From Rhodovastum atsumiense (lineage in GTDB: Bacteria > Pseudomonadota > Alphaproteobacteria > Acetobacterales > Acetobacteraceae), in NCBI RefSeq assembly GCF_937425535.1, contig NZ_OW485602.1:62001-126000 (forward strand): a stretch of DNA of 64,000 bases. The letters run 5' to 3'. Below the pieces are notes generated by a model that worked only from the letters and a program-made list of their open reading frames with translations, made no database searches and had not been told where the DNA came from. Position numbers and translations under genes: made by a program. Shown piece by piece: positions 1 to 8,844 of this stretch (positions are counted from its first letter, which is position 1; every line of letters starts with the position of its first letter).

Positions 1-1347
1 GATGGCGAACGAACCGTCGATGAGAGCGCGGACGGCGTTGAGAGCGGTGGTTCCTTTCAGGCGGGCCGTCCCGGTGACCGATCGGTAGCCGGCGTGGACC
101 TTGGCACCCCAGGCTGAGCGGAACCCGTTGGTGACCTTGCGGAACACCACGGAGGGCCGGATTTCCTGCTCGCTAATGTTGTTGGTCGGCGGAACGCGCC
201 GGTCATGCAGGAAGACGAAGAACTTGTTTCGCCAGGCTTTGATCTGCCGCTGCAATTCGCGTCCGGCCGGATGAGCGGCCGGTATGCCGAGCAGGCGATC
301 CAGGCGCCGCTCGGCCTGGCCGGCGTAGACGGCGAGCGTGCTGTCCTTGAGGGATGGTCGACGCTTGCCGATCCGGATCGCCCAGCGCAGATGGTCGCGG
401 ATCTTCGGAGCGCACACCGTGTCGCCGCAGTCGATGGCGTATTGCACGTCACGCAGGACGTGGGCGAGGCAGACCTGATGGGTCTGGCCCAGTTCCTGCT
501 GCCCGGCGTAGCGATCTGAAACCCATACCTCGGGCCGGTGGCCATCGAGCACCGCCTCGGCCACGGCGCGTCCCCGCCCTGGCGCGATCTCGTGCAGGAT
601 CGCCTGCTCGGAGACGAACACCCACTGCCAATGGGTGACGCCGTCGATGCGGGTGGTGGTCTCGTCCGAGGCGATGACGCGGGCCTGCAGCAGCTTCGCC
701 TTGATGGCCGCGCAAGCCGTGTCGAGCTTGCCTGCCATCCGGCGGAAGGCATTGGCGATCGCCCCTTCCGAGATGGAAAGCCCGAACAGCTCCTGGCACA
801 TCCGCGACAGGCGCTCGAAGCCGACGTGGTGGCTGTGGTGCAGGTAGGCCAGCAGGGCGTGGATCCCCGGTCCGAACGGCGTGCCCGGTGGCATGCCCGC
901 CGGCGTCGGGGCGCGATAGCGCCGGCCGCAACCGCGACACCGTCCGCCGAACACTTCGACCCGCGTCACCTGCGGGCGGACGACAGGAAGGTCGACGTGG
1001 TCGTAGCGCTCGCGGCACTGCTGCGCCGTCTCGGCCACGGCCGTTCCGCAGTGCGGGCAGGCCTCGACCAGGCAGCGTTCCGTCTGATCGGGGGTGTCCG
1101 CCAGGGGCCGCGCCGCCCCCGGTCGCGAGGGGCGGGGTTTGCGCGACTGCTTCCGCTCCCGGTTCTTGCGCCCCGGGCCATCCTGGGACGGCGGAAGGCT
1201 GGAATTCGACGACGTCTTCCGCGGTTTGCCAACCAGCGCTTCCAACTCGGCGATCCGCGCCGCCATGCGCTCAATCAGCGCCGCCTGCTCCAGCAACAGT
1301 GCGTCCTTTTCAGCCTCGGTCAGCCGGATGCGAGGAGGTGTCGGCAT
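1..1347 (-). CDS. tnpC: IS66 family transposase (TnpC), partial at window edge
   Basis: DDE transposase of the IS66 element. Reading the minus strand from the ATG at 1347 gives 449 uninterrupted codons. The second copy shows that only one residue and the stop codon are missing. An N-terminal leucine-rich coiled coil (EKDALLLEQAALIERMAARI) is followed by a basic SSLPPSQDG-type linker and a zinc-binding segment with CPHCG and CRGCG. The catalytic part has acidic motifs in VIASDETTTR and VWVSDRYAG and a C-terminal NNISEQEIRP, typical of IS66 TnpC. The reading frame looks intact, unlike copy 2, so this copy could supply transposase to both. Confidence 0.88.
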   Translation of the reverse strand, partial: MPTPPRIRLTEAEKDALLLEQAALIERMAARIAELEALVGKPRKTSSNSSLPPSQDGPGRKNRERKQSRKPRPSRPGAARPLADTPDQTERCLVEACPHCGTAVAETAQQCRERYDHVDLPVVRPQVTRVEVFGGRCRGCGRRYRAPTPAGMPPGTPFGPGIHALLAYLHHSHHVGFERLSRMCQELFGLSISEGAIANAFRRMAGKLDTACAAIKAKLLQARVIASDETTTRIDGVTHWQWVFVSEQAILHEIAPGRGRAVAEAVLDGHRPEVWVSDRYAGQQELGQTHQVCLAHVLRDVQYAIDCGDTVCAPKIRDHLRWAIRIGKRRPSLKDSTLAVYAGQAERRLDRLLGIPAAHPAGRELQRQIKAWRNKFFVFLHDRRVPPTNNISEQEIRPSVVFRKVTNGFRSAWGAKVHAGYRSVTGTARLKGTTALNAVRALIDGSFAI

Positions 1348-1412
1348 CCGGATTTTGATTCACATCTCAGCGCCCAGCGCAACCCCCTCGCGCCAACCCC
1401 GTGAGCAATCAC
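1..1412 (-). mobile_element. IS66-family element, copy 1 (left end outside window)
   Basis: One end is visible: reading inward from 1412 the sequence begins GTGATTGCTCACG, matching the terminal repeat GTAATTGCTCACC at the far end of the second copy (53309). Aligning with that copy puts the missing end about 37 bases outside the window, giving an element of about 1450 bp. It carries only a tnpC-type transposase and no tnpA/tnpB, as in the single-ORF subgroup of IS66 elements. Homology with copy 2 stops exactly after CAATCAC at 1412, which fixes the boundary. Confidence 0.85.
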
Positions 1413-1800
1413 CACTGAACTGGCAATATGATCGGAGCTTCAGGCGCCACGACGCCTGACCTGTCGTCCCATCACGGCAACTGACCTGATTTCAGGTCCC
1501 AAGCCTGCGTCGAAAAACCTGAACGCCATCCTCACGTGCATTCGAGTTCGCACACCATTCCCTGACAATCATGTGCTGGGACAGGCCTGCCACCGGATAT
1601 CCAGCTTTGGAATTGCCCCCGGATCTGCCGGTAGATCTTTTGGATAAGTCCTTGCTTTGGCCATGGAATTGGATTTGTGGCTTCCTTCTCATTTTACGTG
1701 ATAAGCCAACATTATCGCGTCTGATCTGGAGCCGGTCGGCGCCGTTGTTCCCGGTTCGTGCTCCGAACCGTGCTATTCTGCCCGGCCGCAGGAAGGCCGC
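1413..1800. other. Intergenic, no gene seen
   Basis: This stretch lies between the IS66 end and the stop codon of mrpG. No convincing coding frame was found. It holds a 16-base palindrome, GACCTGATTTCAGGTC at 1483-1498, and a six-base hairpin CAGGCG/CGCCTG near 1441-1458. Neither is followed by a T-run in the mrp direction, so neither is called as a terminator. Confidence 0.5.
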
Positions 1801-2184
1801 TCAGCCCCCCTGCGCGCGATCGACCCTGCTTTCAGTGGGCAAGGGGGGCGGCGGAACCTCCTGGCTGCCCTCCCGCTGGTCACGGGAGAGGGCGGCGCGC
1901 GCGAGCAGGATCACCGTCACGGGCGTGGTGACGACCACGGCAGCGGCGATCAGCAGCTCGTGCAGCACGAAGCGGGATTGCAGCACGGAGAAGAACAGCA
2001 TCGAGGCCAGCAGGACGCAGCCGATGCCCAGCGTCGTGCCGAGCGTGGGCGCATGGATGCGGTCGTAGAAGTTACGCAGCGTCACCAGACCGATCGCGCC
2101 GACAAGGCACAGGGCGGCGCCGAGCACCAGCAGCAGCGACACGGGCAGGGCCGCCCAGGTCGGGAGGTCGAGGGCGTGCGTCAC
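1801..2184 (-). CDS. mrpG: Mrp Na+/H+ antiporter subunit G
   Basis: Small membrane subunit of the multi-component cation/proton antiporter, 127 residues. Three hydrophobic segments are visible (about 11-33, 45-65 and 70-95). The MnhG/PhaG family core is present: GAIGLVTLRNFYDRIHAPTL and then TLGIGCVLLASMLFF. The hydrophilic C-terminal tail is proline-rich. A GTG start at 2184 is chosen because it overlaps the mrpF stop codon in the GAGTGA arrangement; the preceding frame is the mrpF region. Last gene of the operon. Confidence 0.9.
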   Translation of the reverse strand: MTHALDLPTWAALPVSLLLVLGAALCLVGAIGLVTLRNFYDRIHAPTLGTTLGIGCVLLASMLFFSVLQSRFVLHELLIAAAVVVTTPVTVILLARAALSRDQREGSQEVPPPPLPTESRVDRAQGG

Positions 2185-2462
2185 TCGATCACCTCTCCGC
2201 GCATGAGGAACTTGGACAGCGCGGCTGTCGAGACGAAACCGAGCAGGGTGATCAGCAGCGCCGCCTCGAAGTAGTACGTGCTGCCGGTCCGGATGCCGAA
2301 GACCACCAGCAGCGTCGCGGCGTTGACGTAGAGCACGTCCAGCGCCAGCACGCGGTCCTGCGCCCGCGGCCCCCACAGGATCCGGATGGCGGCAACGCCC
2401 ATCGCGGCGACCAGGAGAAATTGCGCCAGCAGGACGGACCAGCCGAGCACGGCGGCGCTCAT
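2181..2462 (-). CDS. mrpF: Mrp Na+/H+ antiporter subunit F
   Basis: Membrane subunit of 93 residues with three predicted helices. It carries the MnhF/PhaF signature region IRILWGPRAQDRVLALDVLY, followed by GIRTGSTYYFEAALLITLLGF. The ATG at 2462 overlaps the mrpE stop by four bases (ATGA), and its own stop overlaps the GTG of mrpG. Translational coupling throughout suggests fixed stoichiometry of the complex in the inner membrane. Confidence 0.9.
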   Translation of the reverse strand: MSAAVLGWSVLLAQFLLVAAMGVAAIRILWGPRAQDRVLALDVLYVNAATLLVVFGIRTGSTYYFEAALLITLLGFVSTAALSKFLMRGEVIE

Positions 2463-2953
2463 GTGAAAATTTCCATCAGCGGCCGTTCCCACTTGTCCTT
2501 GATGATGCGGACCCAGGCGTCTTCGTCGATGAGGTCGAGCACATGCAGCAGCATGGTGCCCTCGGAGTCGTCGTAGTCCACCCAGAGCGTACCTGGCGTG
2601 GCCGTGATGATGCAGGCCAGCGTCGCCAGGCCGTAGGGGTTGCGCATGTCGAGCGGGATCCGCACGAAGCCCGAGCGGCGATGCCGGGGGCTGCCCAGTC
2701 GCAGGATGATCCGCGCGACGGCGGTGTTCGACCGGACGACCTCCACGAGCACGGTCCACAGCAGGCGCGGGACGGTCCTGCCCAGCAGACGCAGCCGTCC
2801 CTGCGGAAGCGTCAACACCGTTGCGGTCGCGGAGATGACAAGGGCGAGCAGGGCCCCAAGCAGGACGTTGCCCGCGGAGAGGCTGGCGGTCAGGAGCAAC
2901 CAGATCGCCAGCAACGCGGGCATCAGCACGGGGAAGCGCAGGCGGCGCGTCAT
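2459..2953 (-). CDS. mrpE: Mrp Na+/H+ antiporter subunit E
   Basis: A 164-residue protein of the MnhE/PhaE family. The N-terminus has two hydrophobic helices (about 8-30 and 31-50). The conserved soluble part includes IPLDMRNPYGLATLACIITATPGTL and the terminal HVLDLIDEDAWVRIIKDKWE motif. It starts with ATG at 2953, overlapping the mrpD stop by four bases. It is needed for assembly of the cation/proton antiporter in characterised systems. Confidence 0.92.
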   Translation of the reverse strand: MTRRLRFPVLMPALLAIWLLLTASLSAGNVLLGALLALVISATATVLTLPQGRLRLLGRTVPRLLWTVLVEVVRSNTAVARIILRLGSPRHRRSGFVRIPLDMRNPYGLATLACIITATPGTLWVDYDDSEGTMLLHVLDLIDEDAWVRIIKDKWERPLMEIFT

Positions 2954-4560
2954 CTGCGCTCTCCCGGGGGGGGGGGCGGAGGCGCATGCACGCTGCGGAG
3001 ATAGTCCCGCGGGGTGTGCAGCGCGTCCGCGGTCGCCTGCATGTACTTCATGGCCGGACCCGCGCCGATGGTGAGCGCGCCGCAGAGAACCAGCAGGAGT
3101 GCGACCGGCGCGATCTCGACGAGACGGATGCGGGGAATGGTGGCGGCGGGGGAGGTCCAGAAGGTGTCGATGCCGGTCCGGAGCATGGCGACGACCGTTG
3201 CGAGCCCCGACAGGACCAGGGCGGCCAGCAGCGCCCAGTTCATCCCCGGCACCCCGGTCCCCGCGGGGCCGAGCAGCGGGGCCAGGATGGCGAACTTCGC
3301 GATGAAGCCGGAAAGCGGCGGTAGGCCGGCGAGCAGCAGGGCGCAGGCGAGAAAGGAGGCGCCGAGGATGGCCACGGTGCCGGGGATGGGGATGCCCACT
3401 TCATCCCGCTCGTCGGGGAACTCGTCCTCCTCGCCCGTGCCAAAGGCCGCGCGGGTCACGGCCAGGACGTCGGCGCCGACTTCGCGGCCGCGCTCGACCA
3501 GCTCGATCAGCAGGAAAAACGCCGCGGTCGCGAGGACGGAGCTGGCGAGGTAGAACAGCGCGCCGCCCGTGACGGCAGCCTGCCCCACCCCGGCGGCGGC
3601 GAGCAGGGTGCCGGAGGAGACCAGCACGCTCGCCCCGGCCAGTCGCGCCATGTCCTGCGCCGCCAGCACGGTGATCGAGCCGAAGGCGATCGTGAGCAGG
3701 CCGCCGGCCGTCAGCCAGGTACTGCCGAAGCCCGCGGAGAGGCCGGCGGTGTCGCCGAACAGCAGCAGCCAGACGCGCAGCACCGCGTAAATGCCGACCT
3801 TGCTCAGGATGGACAGGATCGCCGCGGCCGGCGCCCCGGCCGCGGCGTAGGTGCCCGGAAGCCAGAAGCCGAACGGCCACATCGCCGCCTTCACCAGGAA
3901 CGCGACGCCGAGCACGGCGAGGCCCGCTTCCAGCAGGGCGCGGTCCTCGGCGCCGATGTCATGCACGCGCGTCACCAGGTCCGCCATGTTGAGCGTGCCG
4001 GCGACGCCATAGGCCACGCTGACCCCCACCAGGAACAGCAGCGAGGCAACGAGATTGATGACGATGTAGTGCAGCCCGGCCCGGACGCGCGCGGTCCCCG
4101 AGCCGTGCAGCGCCATGCCGTAGGAGGCGGCCAGTGTCACCTCGAAGAAGACGAACAGGTTGAACAGGTCGCCTGTCAGGAAGGCCCCGTTCAGCCCCAT
4201 GAGCTGGAACTGCAGCAGCGGGTGGAAATGCGCGCCCGCGCGGTCCCAGCGCGCCAGCGAGAAAAGCAGGGCCGCAAGGCCGAGCACGGAGGTCAGCGCC
4301 ACCATCATCGCCGACAGCCGGTCCAGCGCCAGGACGATCCCGAAGACCGAGGGCCAGCTGCCCAGCCGGTACATGCGCACATCCGGCGTGTCGGCGACCG
4401 CGACCAGCACGACGGACAGCGCGACCAGCGTGACCGTCGAGGCGATTCCGAGCGCCACCGCCACGCCGCGCCGGCGATCCGCGGCGAGGATCATGGCCGC
4501 GCCTGCCAGCATCGGCACGACGATCGGCGCGATCACCAGGTGGTCGGTCCAGCCGCTCAT
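2950..4560 (-). CDS. mrpD: Mrp Na+/H+ antiporter subunit D
   Basis: Large proton-translocating subunit, 536 residues, related to complex I NuoM/NuoN. About 14 membrane helices are visible. The conserved glutamate of the antiporter helix is in FNLFVFFEVTLAASYGMALHG (about E140). The lysine-bearing segment FLVKAAMWPFGFWLPGTYAAAGAP is typical of the family. The ATG at 4560 is chosen because it overlaps the mrpC stop by four bases (ATGA); longer in-frame extensions would run through mrpC. A hydrophilic acidic loop with GTGEEDEFPDERDEVG lies near residues 375-395. Confidence 0.93.
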   Translation of the reverse strand: MSGWTDHLVIAPIVVPMLAGAAMILAADRRRGVAVALGIASTVTLVALSVVLVAVADTPDVRMYRLGSWPSVFGIVLALDRLSAMMVALTSVLGLAALLFSLARWDRAGAHFHPLLQFQLMGLNGAFLTGDLFNLFVFFEVTLAASYGMALHGSGTARVRAGLHYIVINLVASLLFLVGVSVAYGVAGTLNMADLVTRVHDIGAEDRALLEAGLAVLGVAFLVKAAMWPFGFWLPGTYAAAGAPAAAILSILSKVGIYAVLRVWLLLFGDTAGLSAGFGSTWLTAGGLLTIAFGSITVLAAQDMARLAGASVLVSSGTLLAAAGVGQAAVTGGALFYLASSVLATAAFFLLIELVERGREVGADVLAVTRAAFGTGEEDEFPDERDEVGIPIPGTVAILGASFLACALLLAGLPPLSGFIAKFAILAPLLGPAGTGVPGMNWALLAALVLSGLATVVAMLRTGIDTFWTSPAATIPRIRLVEIAPVALLLVLCGALTIGAGPAMKYMQATADALHTPRDYLRSVHAPPPPPPGERR

Positions 4561-4904
4561 CGCTCGCGCTCCCGGCCGTCCACGTGGTCCGTCCCGGTCA
4601 GGCCGCGGGCTGCCAGCAGCACCACCAGCAGCAGCGCCGTGGTGGCGAAGCCGATGACGATCGCCGTCAGCACCAGCGCCTGGGGCACGGGGTCGGTGTA
4701 CTGCACGAGGCTGCCGGCTTCGCCCCGCTCCAGGATGGCGGTTGCGGCGGTGCGCAGCCCGCCGGTCGAGAAGATGAACAGGTTCACGGCATAGGACAGC
4801 AGCGACAGGCCGATGATCACCTGGAAGGTGCGTGGCCGCAGCAACAGCCATACGCCGGATCCGGTCAGCACGCCGATGCCGAGCGAGACGACCAGTTCCA
4901 TCAT
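4557..4904 (-). CDS. mrpC: Mrp Na+/H+ antiporter subunit C
   Basis: A 115-residue NuoK-like subunit with three helices. The family motif region is RTFQVIIGLSLLSYAVNLFIF, followed by DPVPQALVLTAIVIGFATTA, which is near-diagnostic for MnhC. The start is ATG at 4904 (MMELVV), overlapping the mrpA stop by four bases. It sits between the two large proton-channel subunits in the operon, as in other Mrp systems. Confidence 0.93.
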   Translation of the reverse strand: MMELVVSLGIGVLTGSGVWLLLRPRTFQVIIGLSLLSYAVNLFIFSTGGLRTAATAILERGEAGSLVQYTDPVPQALVLTAIVIGFATTALLLVVLLAARGLTGTDHVDGRERER

Positions 4905-7852
4905 TCGCCTCCCTGCGCGACGGGGGCTCTCTCGCGTTCCGCGGGAGCGGCCGGCCGTCGGGGCGCGGAGCGGTGGCCGCGCAAGGACTGGTGGGCCAGG
5001 GCGACCAGCATCAGCAGCGTGGCGCCGACGACAAGACCGAACACCCCCAGGTCGAAGACCAGGGCGCTGGCGATCGGCACCTGTCCGATCAGCGGCAGGT
5101 CCTGATAGCCGAAATAGGATGTCAGGAACGAGCGGCCGAACGCCCAGGCGGCAAGACCGGTGCCGGTGGCCAGCAGCAGCCCCGTTCCCATCCAGACGAG
5201 GGGATGTAGCCGCAGCCGCTCTTCCGTCCAGTCCCTGCCGCCGATCATGTACTGCGCGAGCACGGCGATGGCGACGACCATCCCGGCCGAGAAGCCGCCG
5301 CCGGGCAGGTCGTGGCCGCGCAGCAGCAGGAACACCGCCACCAGGACCATGACCGGGAACAGCAGCCGGGTCAGCAGGAAAGGCACCTGCAGCCAGCCGG
5401 CATCCCGCCTGTCCCCGCCTTGCACCGGGACGGCGGCCCCCGCGATGGTGCCGTCGCGCTGCTGCTCGGGGATCTCGATGCTCTCGGGGGCCGGGCGGAA
5501 GCGGCGCAGCAGGGCGTATGTGGTGAGTGCCACCGTCGCGACGACGAAGATCTCCCCCAGCGTGTCGAAGCCGCGGAAATCCACCAGGATCACGTTGACC
5601 ACATTGGTGCCGCCGCCTTCCGTGTAGGCCCTCTCGAGGAAGTCGCGCGCCAGCAGGTCGGGTGGCGTGCGTGTCATCACCGCGTAGGACAGCGCCGCCA
5701 GCCCGCTGCCGGCCGCCGCCGCGATGGTCAGGTCGCGTCCCCGGCGCGTGCGTGTCAGCACCTCTGGCCCGCGCTCTCCGGGGGTCTGGTGCCGCTGCGG
5801 CAGCCAACGCAGGCCGAGCAGCAGCAGCACGGTCGTCACCACCTCCACGGTCAGCTGTGTCAGTGCGAGGTCGGGTGCGGAGAACCAGACGAAGGTCAGG
5901 CAGATGACCAGCCCCGTGCCGCCGGCCAGGACCACCGCGGCGAGGCGGTGGAACTTGGCCTGCCAGGCCGCGCCCAGCGCGCAGGCGCCGCCCACCCCCC
6001 AGATGAGCGCGAGCACCGGATCCACCGGCGAGGGCGGGAGATTCCCCGGCCCGAAGCCGCGCAGCCACACCGCGCCGGCCCCCGCAAGGATGGCGGCGCC
6101 GACGATCAGGCGGAGCTGCGGCTGCAGGCGCCGCGTGCCGGCGAGCTTTTCCAGTTGCCTTGCCAGGCGCCAGGAGAGGAAGACCAGGGCGCGCTCGAAG
6201 ATACGCCGGCCTTCCAGGCGGCGGATCAGCGGGGGGCCTTCGATGCGGCTGCGCAGCCGCCTTTGCAGGAGCAGATAGAGCGCCACGCCGCCGACCATCG
6301 CGACCACGCTCATGAGCAGGGGCAGGTTGAAGCCGTGCCACACCGCCAGGCTGTAGTACGGCACGTTGTCGCCCAGCACGGCACGGACACCGATGGCGAG
6401 AAAGGGACCGACCGTCGCGGCCGGCAGCAAGCCCACCATGATGCATGCCAGCACAAGGACTTCCACCGGGAAGCGCATCCAGGCCGGCGGTTCGTGCGGG
6501 CTGCGCGGCAGATCCGTCGGATCCGGCCCGAAGAAGGCGCCGTGGATGAAGCGGAGCGAATAGGCGACGCTGAAGATGCTTGCCAGCAGCGCGGCGAGGG
6601 GGAGCACGTCGAGCGGCCCCGACAGCAATGTCCCGGCCGACAGCGCCTCGGCGAAGAACATTTCCTTGGACAGGAATCCGTTCAGCAGCGGCACGCCGGC
6701 CATCGCCGCGGCGGCGACCAGCGCGAGCCGGGCCGTGAAGGGCATCGAGCGGTTCAGGCCCGACAGGCGTCGGATGTCGCGCGTGCCGGTCTCGTGGTCG
6801 ATGATGCCGACCGCCATGAACAGCGAGGCCTTGAAGGCGGCGTGGTTCAGGATGTGGAACACCGCCGCGACCAGGGCCAGTTCGCTGTTCAGGCCGAGCA
6901 GCAGTGTGATCAGGCCAAGGTGGCTGATGGTCGAATAGGCCAGCAGGCCCTTGAGGTCGTTCTGGAAGATCGCGATGTAGGCGCCGAGCAGCAGCGTGAC
7001 CAGGCCGGCCATCCCCACGATCAGGAACCACGCTTCGGTGCCTGCCATCACCGGCCACAGCCGTGCCATCAGGAACACGCCCGCCTTCACCAGCGTGGCC
7101 GAGTGCAGATAGGCCGACACCGGCGTCGGCGCCGCCATCGCGTGCGGCAGCCAGAAATGGAAGGGGAACTGGGCGCTTTTGGTCAGCGTCCCGAGCAGGA
7201 TCAGGATCAGCGCCGGCAGGTAGAGCGAATGCCGGCGGATACGGTCCCCCGCCGCCAGCACGGCATCAAGGTCGTAGCTGCCGACGATGTGGCCCAGTAT
7301 CAGCACGCCGGCGAACAGGGCCAGCCCGCCCAGGGCGGTGATGACCAGGGCCATGCGCGCGCCATCGCGGGCGGCGGCGGTATGGTGCCAGTACCCGATC
7401 AGCAGAAAGGAGAAGAGGCTCGTCAGTTCCCAGAAGAAAACAAGCTGGATCAGGTTGCCCGAGACCAGAACTCCCATCATCGCGCCCATGAAGGCAAGCA
7501 GGAACGCGAAGAATCGCGGCACAGGATCGTCGGAGGACATGTAGTAGCGCGCGTAGAGCACCACGAGCGCCCCGATCCCGCTCACCAGCCCGGCAAAGAG
7601 CCAGGCGAAGCCGTCCATGCGAAGTGCCAGATCAAGCCCCAGCGAGGGGACCCACTCCACCCTGGCCCGCAGCACGCCGCCCGCCGAGACGGTCGGGTAG
7701 GCTGCCCAGACGAGCCCCAGGCAGGTGAGTGCGACCACGCCGGCCAGGCCCGAAGCGATGTTGCGCGCGTGCGTCGGCAGCAGCCCGGCCACGATCGCAC
7801 CGGCGAAGGGAAGGGCCACCAGGGCAGGCAGGAGCAGGGCGTCGGGCATCAT
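4901..7852 (-). CDS. mrpA: Mrp Na+/H+ antiporter subunit A fused to subunit B
   Basis: A 983-residue NuoL-like subunit. The N-terminal two-thirds is a proton-antiporter domain with the key glutamate in QLVFFWELTSLFSFLLIGYW (E142) and the lysine region TKSAQFPFHFWLPHAMAAPTPVS. The last 250 or so residues contain the MnhB domain (LPGGGFSAGMVVAIAVLAQY; FGLVVGATLLMLVALAHQ). Group 2 Mrp operons commonly carry such an A-B fusion, and no separate mrpB is present here. It is the first structural gene of the operon and lies 56 bases downstream of a ptsN-like gene. Confidence 0.95.
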   Translation of the reverse strand: MMPDALLLPALVALPFAGAIVAGLLPTHARNIASGLAGVVALTCLGLVWAAYPTVSAGGVLRARVEWVPSLGLDLALRMDGFAWLFAGLVSGIGALVVLYARYYMSSDDPVPRFFAFLLAFMGAMMGVLVSGNLIQLVFFWELTSLFSFLLIGYWHHTAAARDGARMALVITALGGLALFAGVLILGHIVGSYDLDAVLAAGDRIRRHSLYLPALILILLGTLTKSAQFPFHFWLPHAMAAPTPVSAYLHSATLVKAGVFLMARLWPVMAGTEAWFLIVGMAGLVTLLLGAYIAIFQNDLKGLLAYSTISHLGLITLLLGLNSELALVAAVFHILNHAAFKASLFMAVGIIDHETGTRDIRRLSGLNRSMPFTARLALVAAAAMAGVPLLNGFLSKEMFFAEALSAGTLLSGPLDVLPLAALLASIFSVAYSLRFIHGAFFGPDPTDLPRSPHEPPAWMRFPVEVLVLACIMVGLLPAATVGPFLAIGVRAVLGDNVPYYSLAVWHGFNLPLLMSVVAMVGGVALYLLLQRRLRSRIEGPPLIRRLEGRRIFERALVFLSWRLARQLEKLAGTRRLQPQLRLIVGAAILAGAGAVWLRGFGPGNLPPSPVDPVLALIWGVGGACALGAAWQAKFHRLAAVVLAGGTGLVICLTFVWFSAPDLALTQLTVEVVTTVLLLLGLRWLPQRHQTPGERGPEVLTRTRRGRDLTIAAAAGSGLAALSYAVMTRTPPDLLARDFLERAYTEGGGTNVVNVILVDFRGFDTLGEIFVVATVALTTYALLRRFRPAPESIEIPEQQRDGTIAGAAVPVQGGDRRDAGWLQVPFLLTRLLFPVMVLVAVFLLLRGHDLPGGGFSAGMVVAIAVLAQYMIGGRDWTEERLRLHPLVWMGTGLLLATGTGLAAWAFGRSFLTSYFGYQDLPLIGQVPIASALVFDLGVFGLVVGATLLMLVALAHQSLRGHRSAPRRPAAPAERERAPVAQGGE

Positions 7853-7908
7853 GGGGTCTCAGGACACGGTGGGCGACGAAAAATGGTGCGCCAGGGTTTG
7901 ACGGCGCA

Positions 7909-8388
7909 TCACCCGTCCACCGGTGAGTCCTCGGGTGGGCGGCCGTACCGCTCCAGGATCGCGACGATTTCCTCGGCCGAGCTCGCCTCCCGCAGCCGGC
8001 GCAGCGCCTGCGGTTCGCGCAGCGCCCGGCAGGCCTCGGACAGTGCGGGCAGGAAGCCCCCGGGGGAGGCCTCCGGCCAGAGCACGAGGATGACGAGGTC
8101 CACCGGCCTTTCGTCGCGGGCCTCGAAGTCCACCGCGCGCCGCAAGCGCGCGAAGATCATGACCGGCGGAGGGTCGCCTTCCAGCCGGGCATGGGGCAGC
8201 GCGACCCCGCGGCCCAGGGCGGTCGGGCCGAGGCTCTCGCGTGCCTGCAAGGCATCAAGGATTTCCTGCTCCTGGCGGCCGAGCCGGCTGGCGGACTCGG
8301 CCGCCAGGAGTCGCAGCAGGTCCTGCTTGTCGGCGGCGGCAAGGTCGAGAATGACGTCGGTTGCGGAGAGGTGGTGCGTGATCCCCAT
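7909..8388 (-). CDS. ptsN: PTS EIIA-Ntr-like regulatory protein
   Basis: A 159-residue protein of the PTS EIIA type 2 (fructose/nitrogen) family. The phosphorylatable histidine is in RGVALPHARL (H66). The C-terminal half keeps VDLVILVLWPEASPGGFLPALSEACR. The start is placed at ATG 8388 (MGITHHLSAT), where homology to the family begins; the longer upstream frame is not family-like. It is the first gene of the mrp transcription unit. EIIA-Ntr proteins regulate potassium transporters in other bacteria, so a role in tuning cation/proton antiport is plausible but inferred. Confidence 0.82.
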   Translation of the reverse strand: MGITHHLSATDVILDLAAADKQDLLRLLAAESASRLGRQEQEILDALQARESLGPTALGRGVALPHARLEGDPPPVMIFARLRRAVDFEARDERPVDLVILVLWPEASPGGFLPALSEACRALREPQALRRLREASSAEEIVAILERYGRPPEDSPVDG

Positions 8389-8844
8389 GAATGTCTCGGA
8401 TGAAGGAAGCGGCCAAGGTCGGCGGACAAGGGCTGCCGCGGCGCGCAACGTCAAGGACGTCCGGCCCGGCACGCAGCAAGGACCGCATGACCCGCATCTG
8501 GGATGGGCATGACCCATCAAGCGCATTCCAAAACCAAAAGGCAACCTGAAGAGATGTTGCGAACTGTGTCTTGATGAAACCGTGATTGCCCGGCTGGCGC
8601 GGGCAAGGCGGAGGGCAGGCGCGCCAGGCCGAAGATCGCAGCCGACCGGTCGTGCGTGTCGGAATGCACCGTGGAGGGGGGCAGCAGAGAGCGGTTCCCG
8701 GCCACGAAGTCGAGGATGGCGTGCCCCTCATGGGCGCCACAGACCGGGAAGCGCGAGAACAGCACGATGTCGGTGTCCGGGACCGAAGAGTTCGGCCTCG
8801 CCCTGCTCCACCTCGCATGCGGCATCATCACCTGCCGCCATGCC
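8389..8844. other. Intergenic region upstream of ptsN-mrp
   Basis: This 456-base region separates the ptsN start from the LysR stop codon, with both genes on the minus strand. It should hold the promoter of the ptsN-mrp operon. No coding frame with recognisable features was found, and no clear terminator for the LysR gene. Confidence 0.45.

Noticed and set aside
538-1404. Long plus-strand frame opposite the IS66 transposase
   Set aside because: It is antisense to a well-recognised transposase and has no family-like motifs; in GC-rich DNA such shadow frames are common.
1441-1498. Hairpins near 1441-1498 as the mrp terminator
   Set aside because: They lie over 300 bases beyond mrpG and lack a T-run in that direction.
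5312-8512. Very long (over 1000-codon) plus-strand frame opposite mrpA
   Set aside because: Rich in Q, H, R and D with no domain, and antisense to the clear MrpA-B protein; a codon-bias shadow.
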